From Hymenopellis radicata (taxonomy: Eukaryota > Basidiomycota > Agaricomycetes > Agaricales > Physalacriaceae), in contig JADNRX010000048.1 in the NCBI GenBank assembly GCA_015501595.1, positions 124,001-188,000 of the forward strand: DNA of 64,000 bases, read 5' to 3'. The translations under genes and the position numbers were made by a program. The notes under the pieces are model-generated. The model was not told where the DNA came from. It was given only the letters and a program-made list of their open reading frames with translations, and did not search any database. Below, piece by piece: positions 47,004 through 58,406 of this stretch (position 1 is its first letter; the number at the start of each line of letters is the position of its first letter).

Positions 47004-49354
47004 AGTGAAGTATGATCGGTTAAACCGGTTATTAACTGGTTATAACCGGTTAAACCGGAAAAGCGGTTATAACTGGTTATAACCGCTAACCTAACCGGAA
47101 AAATAACCGGTTAGCGGTTAATGACAGTTATCAGTGGTTACAGTTATGGTTAACAGACATTAGCGTACTTGGTTATGGTTACTGTTACGGTTAGACCTGA
47201 CTGAGGGGGTCTAACCGTAACCTAACCTAACCTTAAAACCCTATCTCCAAGCGCCGCCAGACTACGGAGATCCAGGCCATCTTGGATGAGGCCATCGAGA
47301 ACACCTTGGCCCTCTTCTTCTTCAAAGATATCTACCCCGACAGTGCTGTACAGACAAAGTTTTGTCGCGATGCTGTGGCGCTCGCTACCAGGAACAACGA
47401 CCTCGCCGAGCTGATTGATCGTATGGCCAAGGATCGCGGGGCTATGGCAAATATTTCGATGAATATGTATGTTTCTGGCTTTACTTTCGGCACGCAGCTG
47501 ATCCTCCAACAGGTTATGAACCGGGTTGTCAATGTTCGGAAGGAGACCCGCGAACAGGCCGGCAAGGTCGTCGCACCTGCATATGGACTGCTCACTCTGC
47601 ATAGATCCACACTCAAGGAGCTCACCACGGAGCTTCGAAAGCGTGATCGATCTGTTTATCCTTTGACGGTGGTACGAATCGGCTTGCTTTCCTGTTTGGA
47701 GTATTAACCTGTCCATCCAGCCTGACGATTACAAGACCATCGACTGATCTCGTCCGTTCCAGCATGCTGCGGTTATTCAAACACTACGTCTGGCATTTTT
47801 CACAGGGTCGAAGTCGCATCATATCGTCTACAAAGACTGCTTCAGTTCATCTATCCCAGAGAAGCCCGATGAGCTTGAGGTTCCCGAGCCTATGCTTATT
47901 CTCAGCGTTTGCGCAGTTGGTTCCATTCAAGATCTTCCTAGTATTTGTGCTGATCTGCTTTTTAGGTTCATGCGACACTTGGGGACTACATAACTGGCGA
48001 GTACATTCACCCGGAAGGATCTATCGGAGCTTTCACGGCTGATGCAGCACGCGCGCCATACCTCGCATGCAAGGTGTTACTCGACAAGATCCGCGTTCAG
48101 CCTGCAAAGTACCATGCTCTCATGCACGGTCTTTACCTTCGTGTCGTGTAAGTTTTTCAGCTTTGTATCTTCATTCCTTTGCTTATGGGGCTCCTCAGTC
48201 CCGCATCTACAGCGACTCATGGCAACACCAGCGATTCTGACGAGTCGGATGTCGATCTGGACAACATGGCTGATGATGCTGAAGGATATACCACCAACGA
48301 CGCCGGGGCTGGGGTGGTTTTGCATTCGATGATGTTGAGGATGTTGATGTGGGCAAGAAGCAGGATGACAAGCAAGATACGGCACAATCCGGGATGGATG
48401 AGAAGTAAGTCGAGTGCTCCGATTGGACAAATAATATATACAGATCATCTATTTCACTCTTGTTCGTACTCTATCTCCTACTATTATCTACACCTACTAT
48501 AGCTCGCTTTGATACCTGCTCTGATACCTGCTGCTCTGAATGCTATTACCATTTGTTTTGTTCGTATATTGTGTGATAAAACTGTCTAATTTAGTCTAAC
48601 GTAGCAGGATAAAACCGTCTAATTTAGTCTAAAGTAGCAGGTAACTGATGTCTAACATGTATATAACATGTGTCTAAAGTGTGTCTAAAGGTGTCTAAAA
48701 TGGCAAGGGGGAAGGGCATAAGTGTATATATTATGCATAAGTGCTGCAACCTGCTATTTTAGCGAGATTTAGACCCTTTTAGAGATTATTTATGACTACT
48801 TAGGAGTAACATGGCAATGTAGGTTTTTCCTGATGACGTCAGACGTTTACACGTTCGTTCGCGTCTTTTTATGCGGTCTTCGAAGTTCGAGGCTTACGAG
48901 TTCTCGATATCGTAGCATCAGTACGACCGGCAGCAGATACTACTGGAGTTTGTCCAGCGGAGAATCGGGGACCATTGTACGTTTCTGTTGCACTTCTACG
49001 ATCATACGCCGAACAAAGAGCTTTACAGGTCACCCTTAGCGCCAAGACTGATAAGCGGTCCCAGTGGACGTTCACGAAGAAGTAGAGTGCTGCTTTCTTC
49101 ACATAAGTTGCGGAATGAGGGTAAGACTTCTCCATTTGGCTGCTGTACTTTCGTCCGATGTCAATGTGATGCGTATCATGCCACTTAATCCCGAAGGATC
49201 TTAACCTGCAGTCGCATTCTTAATTGCGAAAATCACGTTTCAACTTTCGATGCATTATCAGTACGCGTCATCTTATGGGCAAACTCTTCTGCGACCTACA
49301 GCCTTGCTACTCCGATGGGTGTTTTCTAATTGAAATTCAACGCTACTTATCACT

Positions 49355-50282
49355 CAGACTCCTTCCCATTCGTCTTTACGCCCAGCAAAAGAATCCTAAA
49401 TCCCTGTGCGAATAGATAGTTGAATAAATGATTGCTTTGGATACGGTCCGAATCCCGTTGATTGATTGATGGCATTATGTAACTCTTAAACCTTATTCTT
49501 TTGCTAAGGCGTAAAGACGACTGGCATAACTTGCCAAACTTGTTTGTTTGGCTGCAGCCTCTGGCACGGCCTCACCGCCTCGTCGCGCCTCACGTTCGTG
49601 CTATCTGATAGATAAAGTTGTTGCCTTGTGTGCAAGGGCATACAGGATGCAAAATGAAATATATTTCTTATTATTCTGACCACCATGTCGAGTGCTCTAA
49701 TTTGTGCTGGATTCTGCTTGTCCTGCGATTTGTGGTGTACTACAAAATCATCGGCGGGCAAGTGACAGATACCCCGAGCGAAGAAAAGCTTAAGAGCCCA
49801 GGTCTCCTGCGCCGCCATCATCATCCCACCTATACTGTCCGTCATCGTTGTCCCGTGCTTGCTGTCCGCCGTCGCAGAAGAGCCCGTTATTGGTTAGCGT
49901 TGTTGGCAAGTCTGGCGGCTAAGCACCGGAAGCTCAATTTTGCTCCCAGTAGAAGAGCAGCCTCTCGCCCCATCAAACAAAATGCCTTGAATCCTCTTCA
50001 TAAGTAGTAGGCGAGGTGACCAGTGACCGGTTGACTGCTCGCAAACCGCTCGAATTCTGGACCGAGACACTGCAGAGGCTGTAGCCAAACAAACAACCCC
50101 CTGCAAGTTATGCCAGTCGTCTTTACGCCTTAGCAAAAGAATAAGGTTTGAGAGTTACATAATGCCATCAATCAATCAACGGGATTCGGACCGTATTCAA
50201 AGCAATCATTTATTCGACTATCTATTCGCACAGGGATTTAGGATTCTTTTGCTAGGCGTAAAGACGAATGGGAAGGAGTCTG
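49355..50282. mobile_element. Mutator-like MITE, 928 bp, 9-bp duplication
   Basis: Long terminal inverted repeats (about 190-225 bp) start CAGACTCCTTCCCATTCGTC. The 9-bp target copy CTTATCACT occurs at 49346-49354 and 50283-50291. Long inverted repeats with a 9-bp duplication are the Mutator pattern. Each arm is itself a near-palindrome (CGTCTTTACGCC...GGCGTAAAGACG, with AGCAAAAGAAT and its complement inside). Homology with 12.9-13.0 kb shows the empty site. No transposase is seen. Confidence 0.85.
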
Positions 50283-50667
50283 CTTATCACTGATCTTTCT
50301 GGTCCGCTGTAGGGCTACTTGAAACTTGAAACGGGGTTGGGCACAGCAGCAGCTGCGTATGACCATCCCTCCGACGGAGTGCTCCCTCGTAACCTGGTCA
50401 TACACACTCTGAAACTCACCAATCTCTGCTAAACGCAAGGCTAAACAGAAGATGCTCCAAACACGCCCGGAACCAAAAATAACACAGCGATAGCCTATAA
50501 GAACGTGTTGAATCTTCCCTTCTGACCTCAGCATTCCCAGTTTTCTTCTCTCACATTCCAATCCTTTGCTCAAACCCAGTTTTATTCTCCCCATCCCATT
50601 TTTTCGAGGTACTCTTGTATCTATTCCACGGCCGTTATGCAGTCCACTGACCTACGCATTCACCAAG

Positions 50668-51046
50668 ATGCATTTCCAAACCATTTTCACAACCCTCGTA
50701 CTCGCAGTCGTCAGCGTAAGCGTCAACGCCACCCCCAAGATGCCTCTCAGCACCAAGCGCGAGATGAAGGCCGCCCTCGAGAAGAAGGAGAACTGCTACT
50801 GCTATGACTACGGCGACAACAGCGTCGCCTGCGGTCGCTCGGTGTTTGCTGAGAACCGCGAGTTCTATTGCCCGGGATACGACCAGCTCATTTGCTGCGA
50901 CGACTGCAGTACGTATCCTGTTACCCTTTCATCTGGCTATCACTTATCCAGGCTGTCCAGGCTCCCACGGATGTTAAATAAACAAGGCTTTGTTCTCAGA
51001 AGGCGTGCGGTTTTTGACGAGTTCCTACTTTACTTTTACGAATTGA
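50668..51046 (+). CDS. small secreted cysteine-rich protein 2, 2 exons
   Basis: Exon 1 is 50668-50908 and exon 2 is 51000-51046, giving 95 residues. The signal peptide MHFQTIFTTLVLAVVSVSVNA and a seven-cysteine domain closely match the gene at 13419 (KREMKAALEKKENCYCYD shared). The last exon differs: the stop present in copy 1 is read through to FTSSYFTFTN-like residues. It lies downstream of the split trefoil gene D, mirroring copy 1 next to gene C. Confidence 0.65.
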
Positions 51047-51666
51047 TGCTTTTCATCTGCTTGTCCTCCGCATTGTGTTCCTCAGCGCCGCACCGACGCG
51101 CCGGCACTGTAATTCGCGTCTTCATCAAGTTCATATATCGCTCACGATTATCAGTACCTCCAAGATAACCTAACAAGTTGGTGAGATCGCTATGCGCAGA
51201 GGGGATATGATCAGTTCTGCCAAGGAGGACCACCCCTGAACTATCTGCAGAACGCGCTCGGTAAGCTCAACGCCTGGGCGCCACCACACCTTCTGGTCCG
51301 ACCCAGACTCCGGCTTTAACCTCGACGTGCACATCCGAAGCGTCTGCGGCGGCTAGTCTAGGCTTTATTAGTAGAGAACGTAGTAGCACTGCCTCGGAGC
51401 TTGAAAATACATGATGGCCGTTACGGGCCGAGCTGGCACCCCGGTGACAGACTTCCCCGCCGCACCGTGTTCAATCCAGTGACCAAGCCGACGAAGAGGA
51501 TGAGCCAGAGGATGACTGAGATGTTCAACGCGTCCGGTGCATTCATTGTCCTGGTTAGAGGAAAAGTACGACTGCCAATCACAACCGAATACGGACTTAT
51601 GCCCGACGGCAGCGGTGGCAATCACATTATTCAAACTCCGAGGCAGTGCTACTACGGTCCCTACTA

Positions 51667-51815
51667 CTGTAGTATTTCGACCGTAAGTTCACAAAATTTT
51701 GAATTTTTTGACCTTCCCACGCCCGATAAGTGATCGGAAGCGTTTTCCGGTGTCCGATAAGGAAATTTGGAGGCCTTGTGACCTGTGACGTGAACTTACG
51801 GTCGAAATAGGACAG
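51667..51815. mobile_element. MITE, 149 bp, TA duplication
   Basis: The ends are CTGTAGTATTTCGACCGTAA and, inverted, CTGTCCTATTTCGACCGTAA, flanked by TA (51665-51666, 51816-51817). It has the same CTGT start and TA target as the MITE at 13925 but a different interior. Confidence 0.8.
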
Positions 51816-52096
51816 TAATACGTTCCAGACTCTACACAGAGACAAAACGCGCATTCTCTTTTTCTCTCGTAGAGGCTGGTTTACGAGACCATCACAGAAA
51901 TCCTGCGCCGCATGTACGCGGATTGTATGGTCCCGCATCGGTTGGAAGTACTTACAAAGTCCAACCTAGGCTCTAGTCGACTTGTAAGTACGTGAATACC
52001 AAGGAGGCGAAGTGGGAATGACATGATACGCACCGGTTGTATGACCCTTATAAGCTGTTTGCATCACTGTAGGTATGAGCCTTGTATAAGGCCTTG

Positions 52097-52205
52097 TATA
52101 TAGCTTTGTACATTGTATGTATATAGCTTTGTACATTGTATGTATCTAGCTTTGTATGCTCTATGTATCTACCTTTGTATATTCTATGTATCTAGCTTCG
52201 TACAG
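52097..52205 (+). repeat. 23-bp minisatellite, about 4.7 copies
   Basis: The unit is close to TATCTAGCTTTGTACATTGT plus ATG, repeated with a few substitutions. The translated ORF across it is an accident of the repeat. Confidence 0.8.
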
Positions 52206-54150
52206 CATTTGTTGCCACTACGCCGGCACAGTGGCGCATATTTCGCTGTGATCACAGATAGTCAACGAAAGCATAATCAATTGCAAGTCTACCAGTACAG
52301 CAAGACAATAAGGTAAGATAAGGTAACCAGTAAGTAGTAATTACGGGTGGAAACGTCTGTCCATTTCGACTCTAAAACATACCCTCCAGATAGTACTGCC
52401 GAGCACACTACAACTAGAGGCGAATTTGACAACCTCAGAGTGTTCACCATAGTTGGCAAGCATCCTAGAACACGATCAGTGACGTTTCGGGAAATGCGGC
52501 CAAAATGCAGAGCGCAGATACGTACCACAGGCAGCAATGGCATCGGGGTCGACAGCAGAACGAAGGCGACATCTGCGTCTCATCTGCGAACCGTACGGAC
52601 TTGAACGCGCTGAAAGGAACATGAGGCTACGTCCAGGAGAGTAATGCTGGTCACATACTGGTCAAGCTCAGTCACTTGGCGCATCCCTGATCTCTTGACG
52701 CTGTCAGCGCAGCATTGAGCAATGTGAGCATTCCGACAAGGTAGGCGGGGAAATCCCATACATCACCTAGCTGAAGAGAATCCCACTGCAATGGTGTTCT
52801 GGCGATCGTCCGAAGACCGGCGATGGTAGTAAATTTGAGTAGGTCAGTAGTAGTACTGAGGAGAAGAAGGGCTTCATGGCCTACCTCTAGTATTGTGCCT
52901 AGGAACGAGGAAGCGGCCTTGGCGACGCGCTAGAAAGCGACGGTTTTAGTTTCGCATTACGCGTCGATAGAGAAGATACACCTTTCAATGTTGTCCCATC
53001 CACTCTGCTGCTCAGATACGATTGTATGCGTCTTCGTCGTACCCCATCACATCAGGGCGCATACAAGACGTCCTGCTCCACCATTGCCAATGCTTGGCCA
53101 CGATCAGTGGCAAGATTCCCAACGTGTTTTTCCCTCGTTGACGATATGCGGGAGCATGTCGGTTGCGGGAAAGAACCTAAAAGCAGCCGCTGGCGAATTT
53201 TCATGATGACGAACCGAATATGGCTGACACATTTATGCCCGCCAACCCCCCCTCACCGAGTTGAAGTCGGCAATCGGCGTCCTCCAAAGAGCCTGGCTAT
53301 ACGTCTGGACGAAATTGAGTCCTTATCAGCGTGTCTATGCGCAGAACGGAGTGTGCAACAGGGCGATATGATCATGACGGCGTCGAGCATCGTCCAGGTT
53401 GTGCAGCGGCAGCATGCAGTCAGCCGCGAGCCATCCATCCTCGCCCGACTGTATTTGAGCTTTCGTACTACCCCTCCGCTAAAAGCGCCCTAGGTCCTTG
53501 CAGTATCGGTGTAGGCAAAGACGCACGATAAGGTGGTGCTTGGCACATGCGCTCTTGGTCCAGTCGCGGGCATTTGGTGACGCGATCTTTCCCGAGGGTG
53601 AGGTCTAGGTTTAGCGGGTCGATGCGGGTCGAGGACACGGAGGGCAGGCCAGACGTGGGTGCACACGGGCCCGCTACTGGCAGCCCAGCATACCATGGTC
53701 ACTGGTCATGCCGACAATGGCGAGCGCGTCGTCCTGGCTCTGCATCTTGCTGAACCTGCGGTCGTGGTGTCGTTGCCCAGCGTCGACTCAGAGTCAGCGC
53801 TGAGGCCTGAGGGCCCGGAGCATATCCAAGCCCAGAAAATCGCGCAGTAGGCGCGGCGATGAGAGAGGTGATGGTGAGAAGGAAAGACGCGACGCGCGCT
53901 CGAAAGCAAATGTGGTCCAGTTGGCCTTGTTTGGTTAAAGCCTTCGATCGGCAAGCCGGCATCGCCGTCTTGCTGCCTTTAAGTACGTGTTTTCCTCCTT
54001 GCAGCGATTAGAAGGCTACCCTCTTGTTCTACCAGTACTTTCAAATCCTCGCCACGGGTGCTGACTACGGCGCACACCTACGTCCCGCTGAGCTCGACAC
54101 CTAACTCAGAAAAACCGACAACGACATGTAGCCCTTTTTGCAGACGCCAA
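52206..54150. other. no recognisable gene
   Basis: Several short ORFs on both strands, none with a family signature. I see neither repeats nor RNA genes. Confidence 0.35.
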
Positions 54151-54159
54151 CACTGGGTG

Positions 54160-54770
54160 AATGATGTGAAGTTTGAGGGTAAAATTTTGATTAAAAAACT
54201 TAAAGATTTTTAAGCATTTTTTTGGTTAAATTTTTTTTAAAAAAGTTTAAACTTTTTTCAGCCTGTTTTGAGTGAAAAATGTCCTTAAAAACAGGGTGAA
54301 AAAAATGTGAGAATCTTTAAATCCCAATTTGGAAGAATTTAAGTAATTTTAAACCCCAAAAAGATGTTAAAAACTTTAAAACGGACATTATGATAAATTT
54401 AACATCTTTTTAACTTGAAAACATACATAAAATTGTGTGAAATAAAGGTTAAAATTTCTGAAATGTAAATAAGGACATTTTAAGCAAATTGTTAAGGATT
54501 TTTCAATGAGATATTATTGAAGGAATTCGAGCGAAAACTTATAAAAAGATTTTAAGAGTAGTTTAAGCCAAAAATTACATTAAAACTTGTGAAAAACTTT
54601 AAAAGGAGTGTTGAGAAATTTCTAAGGAGAATTTAAGATAATATAGGGTAGAAAGATAGAAGAAATATGGTAAGAAATATAAGAAAAATCTAGTGAAAAA
54701 GGTTATAATTAGACATACTATAGTGTTGGGCCCAAATATACACATATCAAGGTATAGGCCTCTCTGAGGC
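54160..54770. other. AT-rich, A/T-homopolymer block
   Basis: About 600 bp dominated by runs of A and T and by TTTAAAA/AAACTTT words, in sharp contrast to the roughly 50 percent GC around it. It directly adjoins the GGATATCC satellite. Confidence 0.8.
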
Positions 54771-54889
54771 AAATATATATGTATCACATACGATGTTGTC
54801 ATGTCTCTCATCTCCAGCACAAGCATCTACTACACCAGGGGCCTATGGATATCCAGACATTGCTGCATACATCTTCTGAAGTGATATCC

Positions 54890-57800
54890 GCGCAGTGCTC
54901 TGGATATTTTATAGATATCCACGGGTTGTGCAACACATCTCCTGGAGTTCACAGGTTCTGTCTAGACATCGCTGCAGTACCCCGGATATCTTATGGATAT
55001 CCTTGCAATGCTCCGGATATCCACATGGATATTCCCACGTTAGTTTTGAATATCCGCGCAGTGCTCTGGATATCTCACGGATATCCACGGGTTGTCCGAC
55101 ACGTCTCCTGGAGTTTACAGAATCTGTCTAGATATCCCAGCAATGCCCCGGATATCTCATGGATATCCTCGCAGTGCCCCGGATATCCACATGGATATCC
55201 CCGCATTAGTTTTGGATATCCCGCAGTGCTCTGGATATCTCACGGATATCCCGCATCAGTTTTGGATATCTGCGCAGTGCTCTGGATATCTCATGGATAT
55301 CCACGGGTTGTCCGACACGTCTCCTGGAGTTTACAGGATCTGTCTAGATATCCCAGCAGTGCCCAGATATCTCATGGATATCCCCGCAGTGCCTCGGATA
55401 TCCACATGGATATCCCCGCGTTAGTTTTGGATATCCGCGCAGTGCTCTGGATATCTCAGGGATATCCACGGGTTATCCGACACGTCTCCGGAGTTTACAG
55501 GATCTGTCTAGATATCCCAGCAGTGCCCCAGATATCTTATGGATATCCTCGCAGTGCCCGGATATCCACATGGATATCCCCGCGTTAGTTTTGGATATCC
55601 GCGCAGTGCTCTGGATATCTCAGGGATATCCACGGGTTGTCCGACACGTCTCCTGGAGTTTACAGGATCTGTCTAGATATCCCAGCAGATCTCATGGATA
55701 TCCCGCAGTGTCCCGGATATCCACATGGATATCCCGCGTTAGTTTTGGATATCCGCGCAGTGCTCTGGATATCTCACGGATATCCACGGGTTGTGCGACA
55801 CATCTCCTGGAGTTTACAGGATCTGTCTAGATATCCCAGCAGTGCCCCAGATATCTCATGGATATCCTCGCAGTGCCCGGATATCCACATGGATATCCCC
55901 GCGTTAGTTTTGGATATCCGCGCAGTGCTCTGGATATCTCAGGGATATCCACGGGTTGTCCGACACGTCTCCTGGAGTTTACAGGATCTGTCTAGATATC
56001 CCAGCAGTGCCCCAGATATCTCATGGATATCCCCGCAGTGCTCCGGATATCCACATGGATATCCCCGCATTAGTTTTAGATATCCCCGCAGTGCTCTGGA
56101 TATCTGGATATCCACGGGTTGTCCGACACGTCTCCTGGAGTTTACAGGATCTGTCTAGATATCCCAGCAGTGCCCCAGATATCTCATGGATATCCCCGCA
56201 GTGCTCCGGATATCCACATGGATATCCCCGCGTTAGTTTTGGATATCCGCGCAGTGCTCTGGATATCTCAGGGATATCCACGGGTTATCCGACACGTCTC
56301 CGGGAGTTTACAGGATCTGTCTAGATATCCCACCAGGCCGCCGGATATCTCATGGATATCCTCGGAGTGCTCTGGATATCCACATGGATATCCCCGCGTT
56401 AGTTTTGGATATCCGCGCAGTGCTCTGGAGATCTCAGGGATATCCATGGGTTGTCCGACACATCTCCTGGAGTTTACAGGATCTGTCTAGATATCCCAGC
56501 AATGCCCGGATATCCATATGGATATCCCCGCGTTAGTTTTGGATATCCGCGCAGTGCTCTGGATATCTCAGGATATCCACGGGTTGTCTGACACGTCTCC
56601 TGGAGTTTACAGGATCTGTCTAGATATCCCAGCAGTGCCCAGATATCTCATGGATATCCTCGCAGTGCCCCGGATATCCACATGGATATCTCCGCGTTAG
56701 TTTTGGATATCCGCGCAGTGCTCTGGATATCTCAGGGATATCCATGGGTTGTCCGACACGTCTCCTGGAGTTTACAGAATCTGTCTAGATATCCAGCAAT
56801 GCCCAGATATCCATATGGATATCCTCGCGTTAGTTTTGGATATCCCCGCAGTGCTCTGGATATCTCACGGATATCCACGGTTGTGCGACACATCTCCTGG
56901 AGTTTACAGGATCTGTCTAGATATCCAGCAGTGCCCCAGATATCTCATGGATACCCTCGCAGTGCCCGGATATCCACATGGATATCCCCGCGTTAGTTTT
57001 GGATATCCGCGCAGTGCTCTGGATATCTCACGGATATCCACGGGTTGTCCAACACGTCTCCTGGAGTTTACAGAATCTGTCTAGATATCCAGCAATGCCC
57101 CGGATATCCATATGGATATCCTCGCGTTAGTTTTGGATATCCCCGCAGTGCTCTGGATATCTCACGGATATCCACGGGTTGTGCGACACATCTCCTGGAG
57201 TTTACAGGATCTGTCTAGATATCCCAGCAGTGCCCCAGATATCTCATGGATATCCTCGCAGTGCCCCGGATATCCACATGGATATCCCCGCGTTAGTTTT
57301 GGATATCCGCGCAGTGCTCTGGATATCTCAGGGATATCCACGGGTTGTCCGACACGTCTCCTGGAGTTTACAGGATCTGTCTAGATATCCCAGCAGTGCC
57401 CCAGATATCTCATGGATATCCTCGCAGTGCCCCGGATATCCACATGGATATCCCCGCGTTAGTTTTGGATATCCGCGCAGTGCTCTGGATATCTCAGGGA
57501 TATCCACGGGTTATCCGACACGTCTCCGGGAGTTTACAGGATCTGTCTAGATATCCCACCAGGCCGCCGGATATCTCATGGATATCCTCGCAGTGCCCCG
57601 GATATCCATATGGATATCCCCGCGTTAGTTTTGGATATCCGCGCAGTGCTCTGGATATCTCATGGATATCTACGGGTTGTCCAACATGTCTCCTGGAGTT
57701 TACAGGATCTGTCTAGATATCCCAGCAGTGCTCCAGATATCTCACGGATATCCTCGCAGTGCTCTAGATATCCCCGCGTCATTTTTAGATATTCGCGCAG

Positions 57801-57900
57801 TGCTCTGGATATCTTATGATTTATAGATATCCTTGCAGTGCACTGGATATCTTATAGATATCCACATACTTAGATATCCCCATGTCATTTTTGGATATCA
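54890..57900 (+). repeat. GGATATCC satellite, ~164-bp unit, about 18 copies
   Basis: The marker TCTCCTGGAGTTTACAG recurs about every 163-166 bp (shorter or longer at a few places) from 54929 to 57689. Within each unit the palindrome GGATATCC or a variant recurs about every 17-30 bp, with words such as CGCAGTGCTCTGGATATCTC and GCGTTAGTTTTGGATATCC between. Units differ by one-base indels, so no reading frame is conserved between them. The array fades out in degenerate units at 57.75-57.9 kb. Confidence 0.93.
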
Positions 57901-58406
57901 TTATCGGAACTGTTTGGACCAAAGAATATGATGGGTTCCTATATGCCATCAGGAAGTAGTTATCTGAAGGGAGAAAGTTATATGAAATCTACCAATGACT
58001 TGTACAGAACTTTGGAGGATATTGTTGTTCTCCTTTGCATAATCACGCCTGCCATTGAGACACTTGAGCATCCTCACGCCTTCGGAATACTTATGTACAT
58101 ACACAGGCTGTGAAATTTCTGAGCAAAACCTGGGTTTACTTGTTTCAGTGTGACTATCTGCTCCAAGATCACACACAACAGCGCGAGAGGGGAGCATCGG
58201 ACACCATGGTGACTAATGAGATTGAGGAATCTTTTGAGTTGCGTGAAAGGTAAGTAGTCTTCGGCCCAGTCGGCCCGTGTCAGGGTCCACAACGAAGCCA
58301 TCACATGATTCTGACTGAACGCGAAAAGTCACAATTGATAGATCTTCAACTTTGACCGCCACTACACTATTCGAGCTGGCTGCTGTTCTCATTATCGCGT
58401 CCAGAA
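57901..58406. other. spacer between satellite and ORC1-like gene
   Basis: No gene is recognised. It contains the upstream region of the ORC1-like gene. Confidence 0.4.

Larger units (their letters stand above)
44416..47243. mobile_element. hAT-like non-autonomous element, 2.8 kb, 8-bp duplication
   Basis: The ends are TAGGGTTTGAAAGTTAGGTT and, inverted, TAGGGTTTTAAGGTTAGGTT. The target duplication is TCTCCAAG (44408-44415 and 47244-47251). Both subterminal regions (about 250 bp each) are filled with TAACCGGTTA-type words, probable transposase-binding arrays. Each is followed inward by a tRNA-like module facing outward. No transposase ORF is seen. Confidence 0.85.
43073..48408 (+). pseudogene. 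DUF6532-like accessory gene, split by a hAT-like element
   Basis: The N-terminal half (43.07-44.41 kb, several introns) is basic/acidic low complexity (KAKDKALNNKVWVGAAPTGG, EEEEDFSPPPKKKR). It ends TKGCRILSK at 44415. After the 2.8-kb element the frame resumes at 47252 with RRQTTEIQAILDEAIENTLA, then HAAVIQTLRLAFF, VHATLGDYITGEY and ACKVLLDKIRVQPAKYH, which resemble the basidiomycete DUF6532 domain, and an acidic tail ending at 48408. The 8-bp duplication TCTCCAAG falls inside LSK, so excision would restore the frame. The start is uncertain: ATG at 43073 is one base out of frame with the conserved reading. Function unknown; probably an accessory factor of the transposon. Confidence 0.55.
39287..48837. 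mobile_element. Plavaka DNA transposon, 9.55 kb including nested insertions
   Basis: The terminal inverted repeats are 25 bp, starting GTCATCAGGAAAAACCTACA at the left and its complement at the right. Compared with gene C (AACACGTCAGACG), the target duplication is 1-3 bp (ambiguous because ACG/G can be assigned to either side). Cargo: a minus-strand Plavaka transposase and a divergent plus-strand DUF6532-like gene, sharing about 190 bp of upstream region (42880-43072). A hAT-like element sits inside the second gene. Confidence 0.9.
38952..49085 (+). pseudogene. beta-trefoil gene D, split by a 9.55-kb Plavaka element
   Basis: Host pieces are exon 1 38952-39080, exon 2 39134-39286 continued at 48838-48852, exon 3 48916-48976 and exon 4 49029-49085. 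These match gene C in order, phase and nearly all codons (MSPVETGKYVITNVQYGN ... ISTTGSRYYW ... TDKRSQWTFTKK). The element entered between the codons for Asn-Thr and Ser-Asp of exon 2. Nothing else is broken, so loss of function is due to the insertion and should be recent. Confidence 0.9.

Noticed and set aside
44430..47230. Telomere-like TTAGGG/TAACC repeats
   Set aside because: The repeats are irregular, palindromic (TAACCGGTTA) and confined to the ends of an element with an 8-bp target duplication.
54779..57819. Long plus-strand ORFs translating as GYPRV/MDIPALVLDI repeats
   Set aside because: All forward frames stay open because of the repeat words; one-base indels between units change the frame, so no protein is conserved.
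54890..57900. CRISPR-like array
   Set aside because: There are no unique spacers between repeats; the unit is a ~164-bp satellite in a eukaryotic genome.
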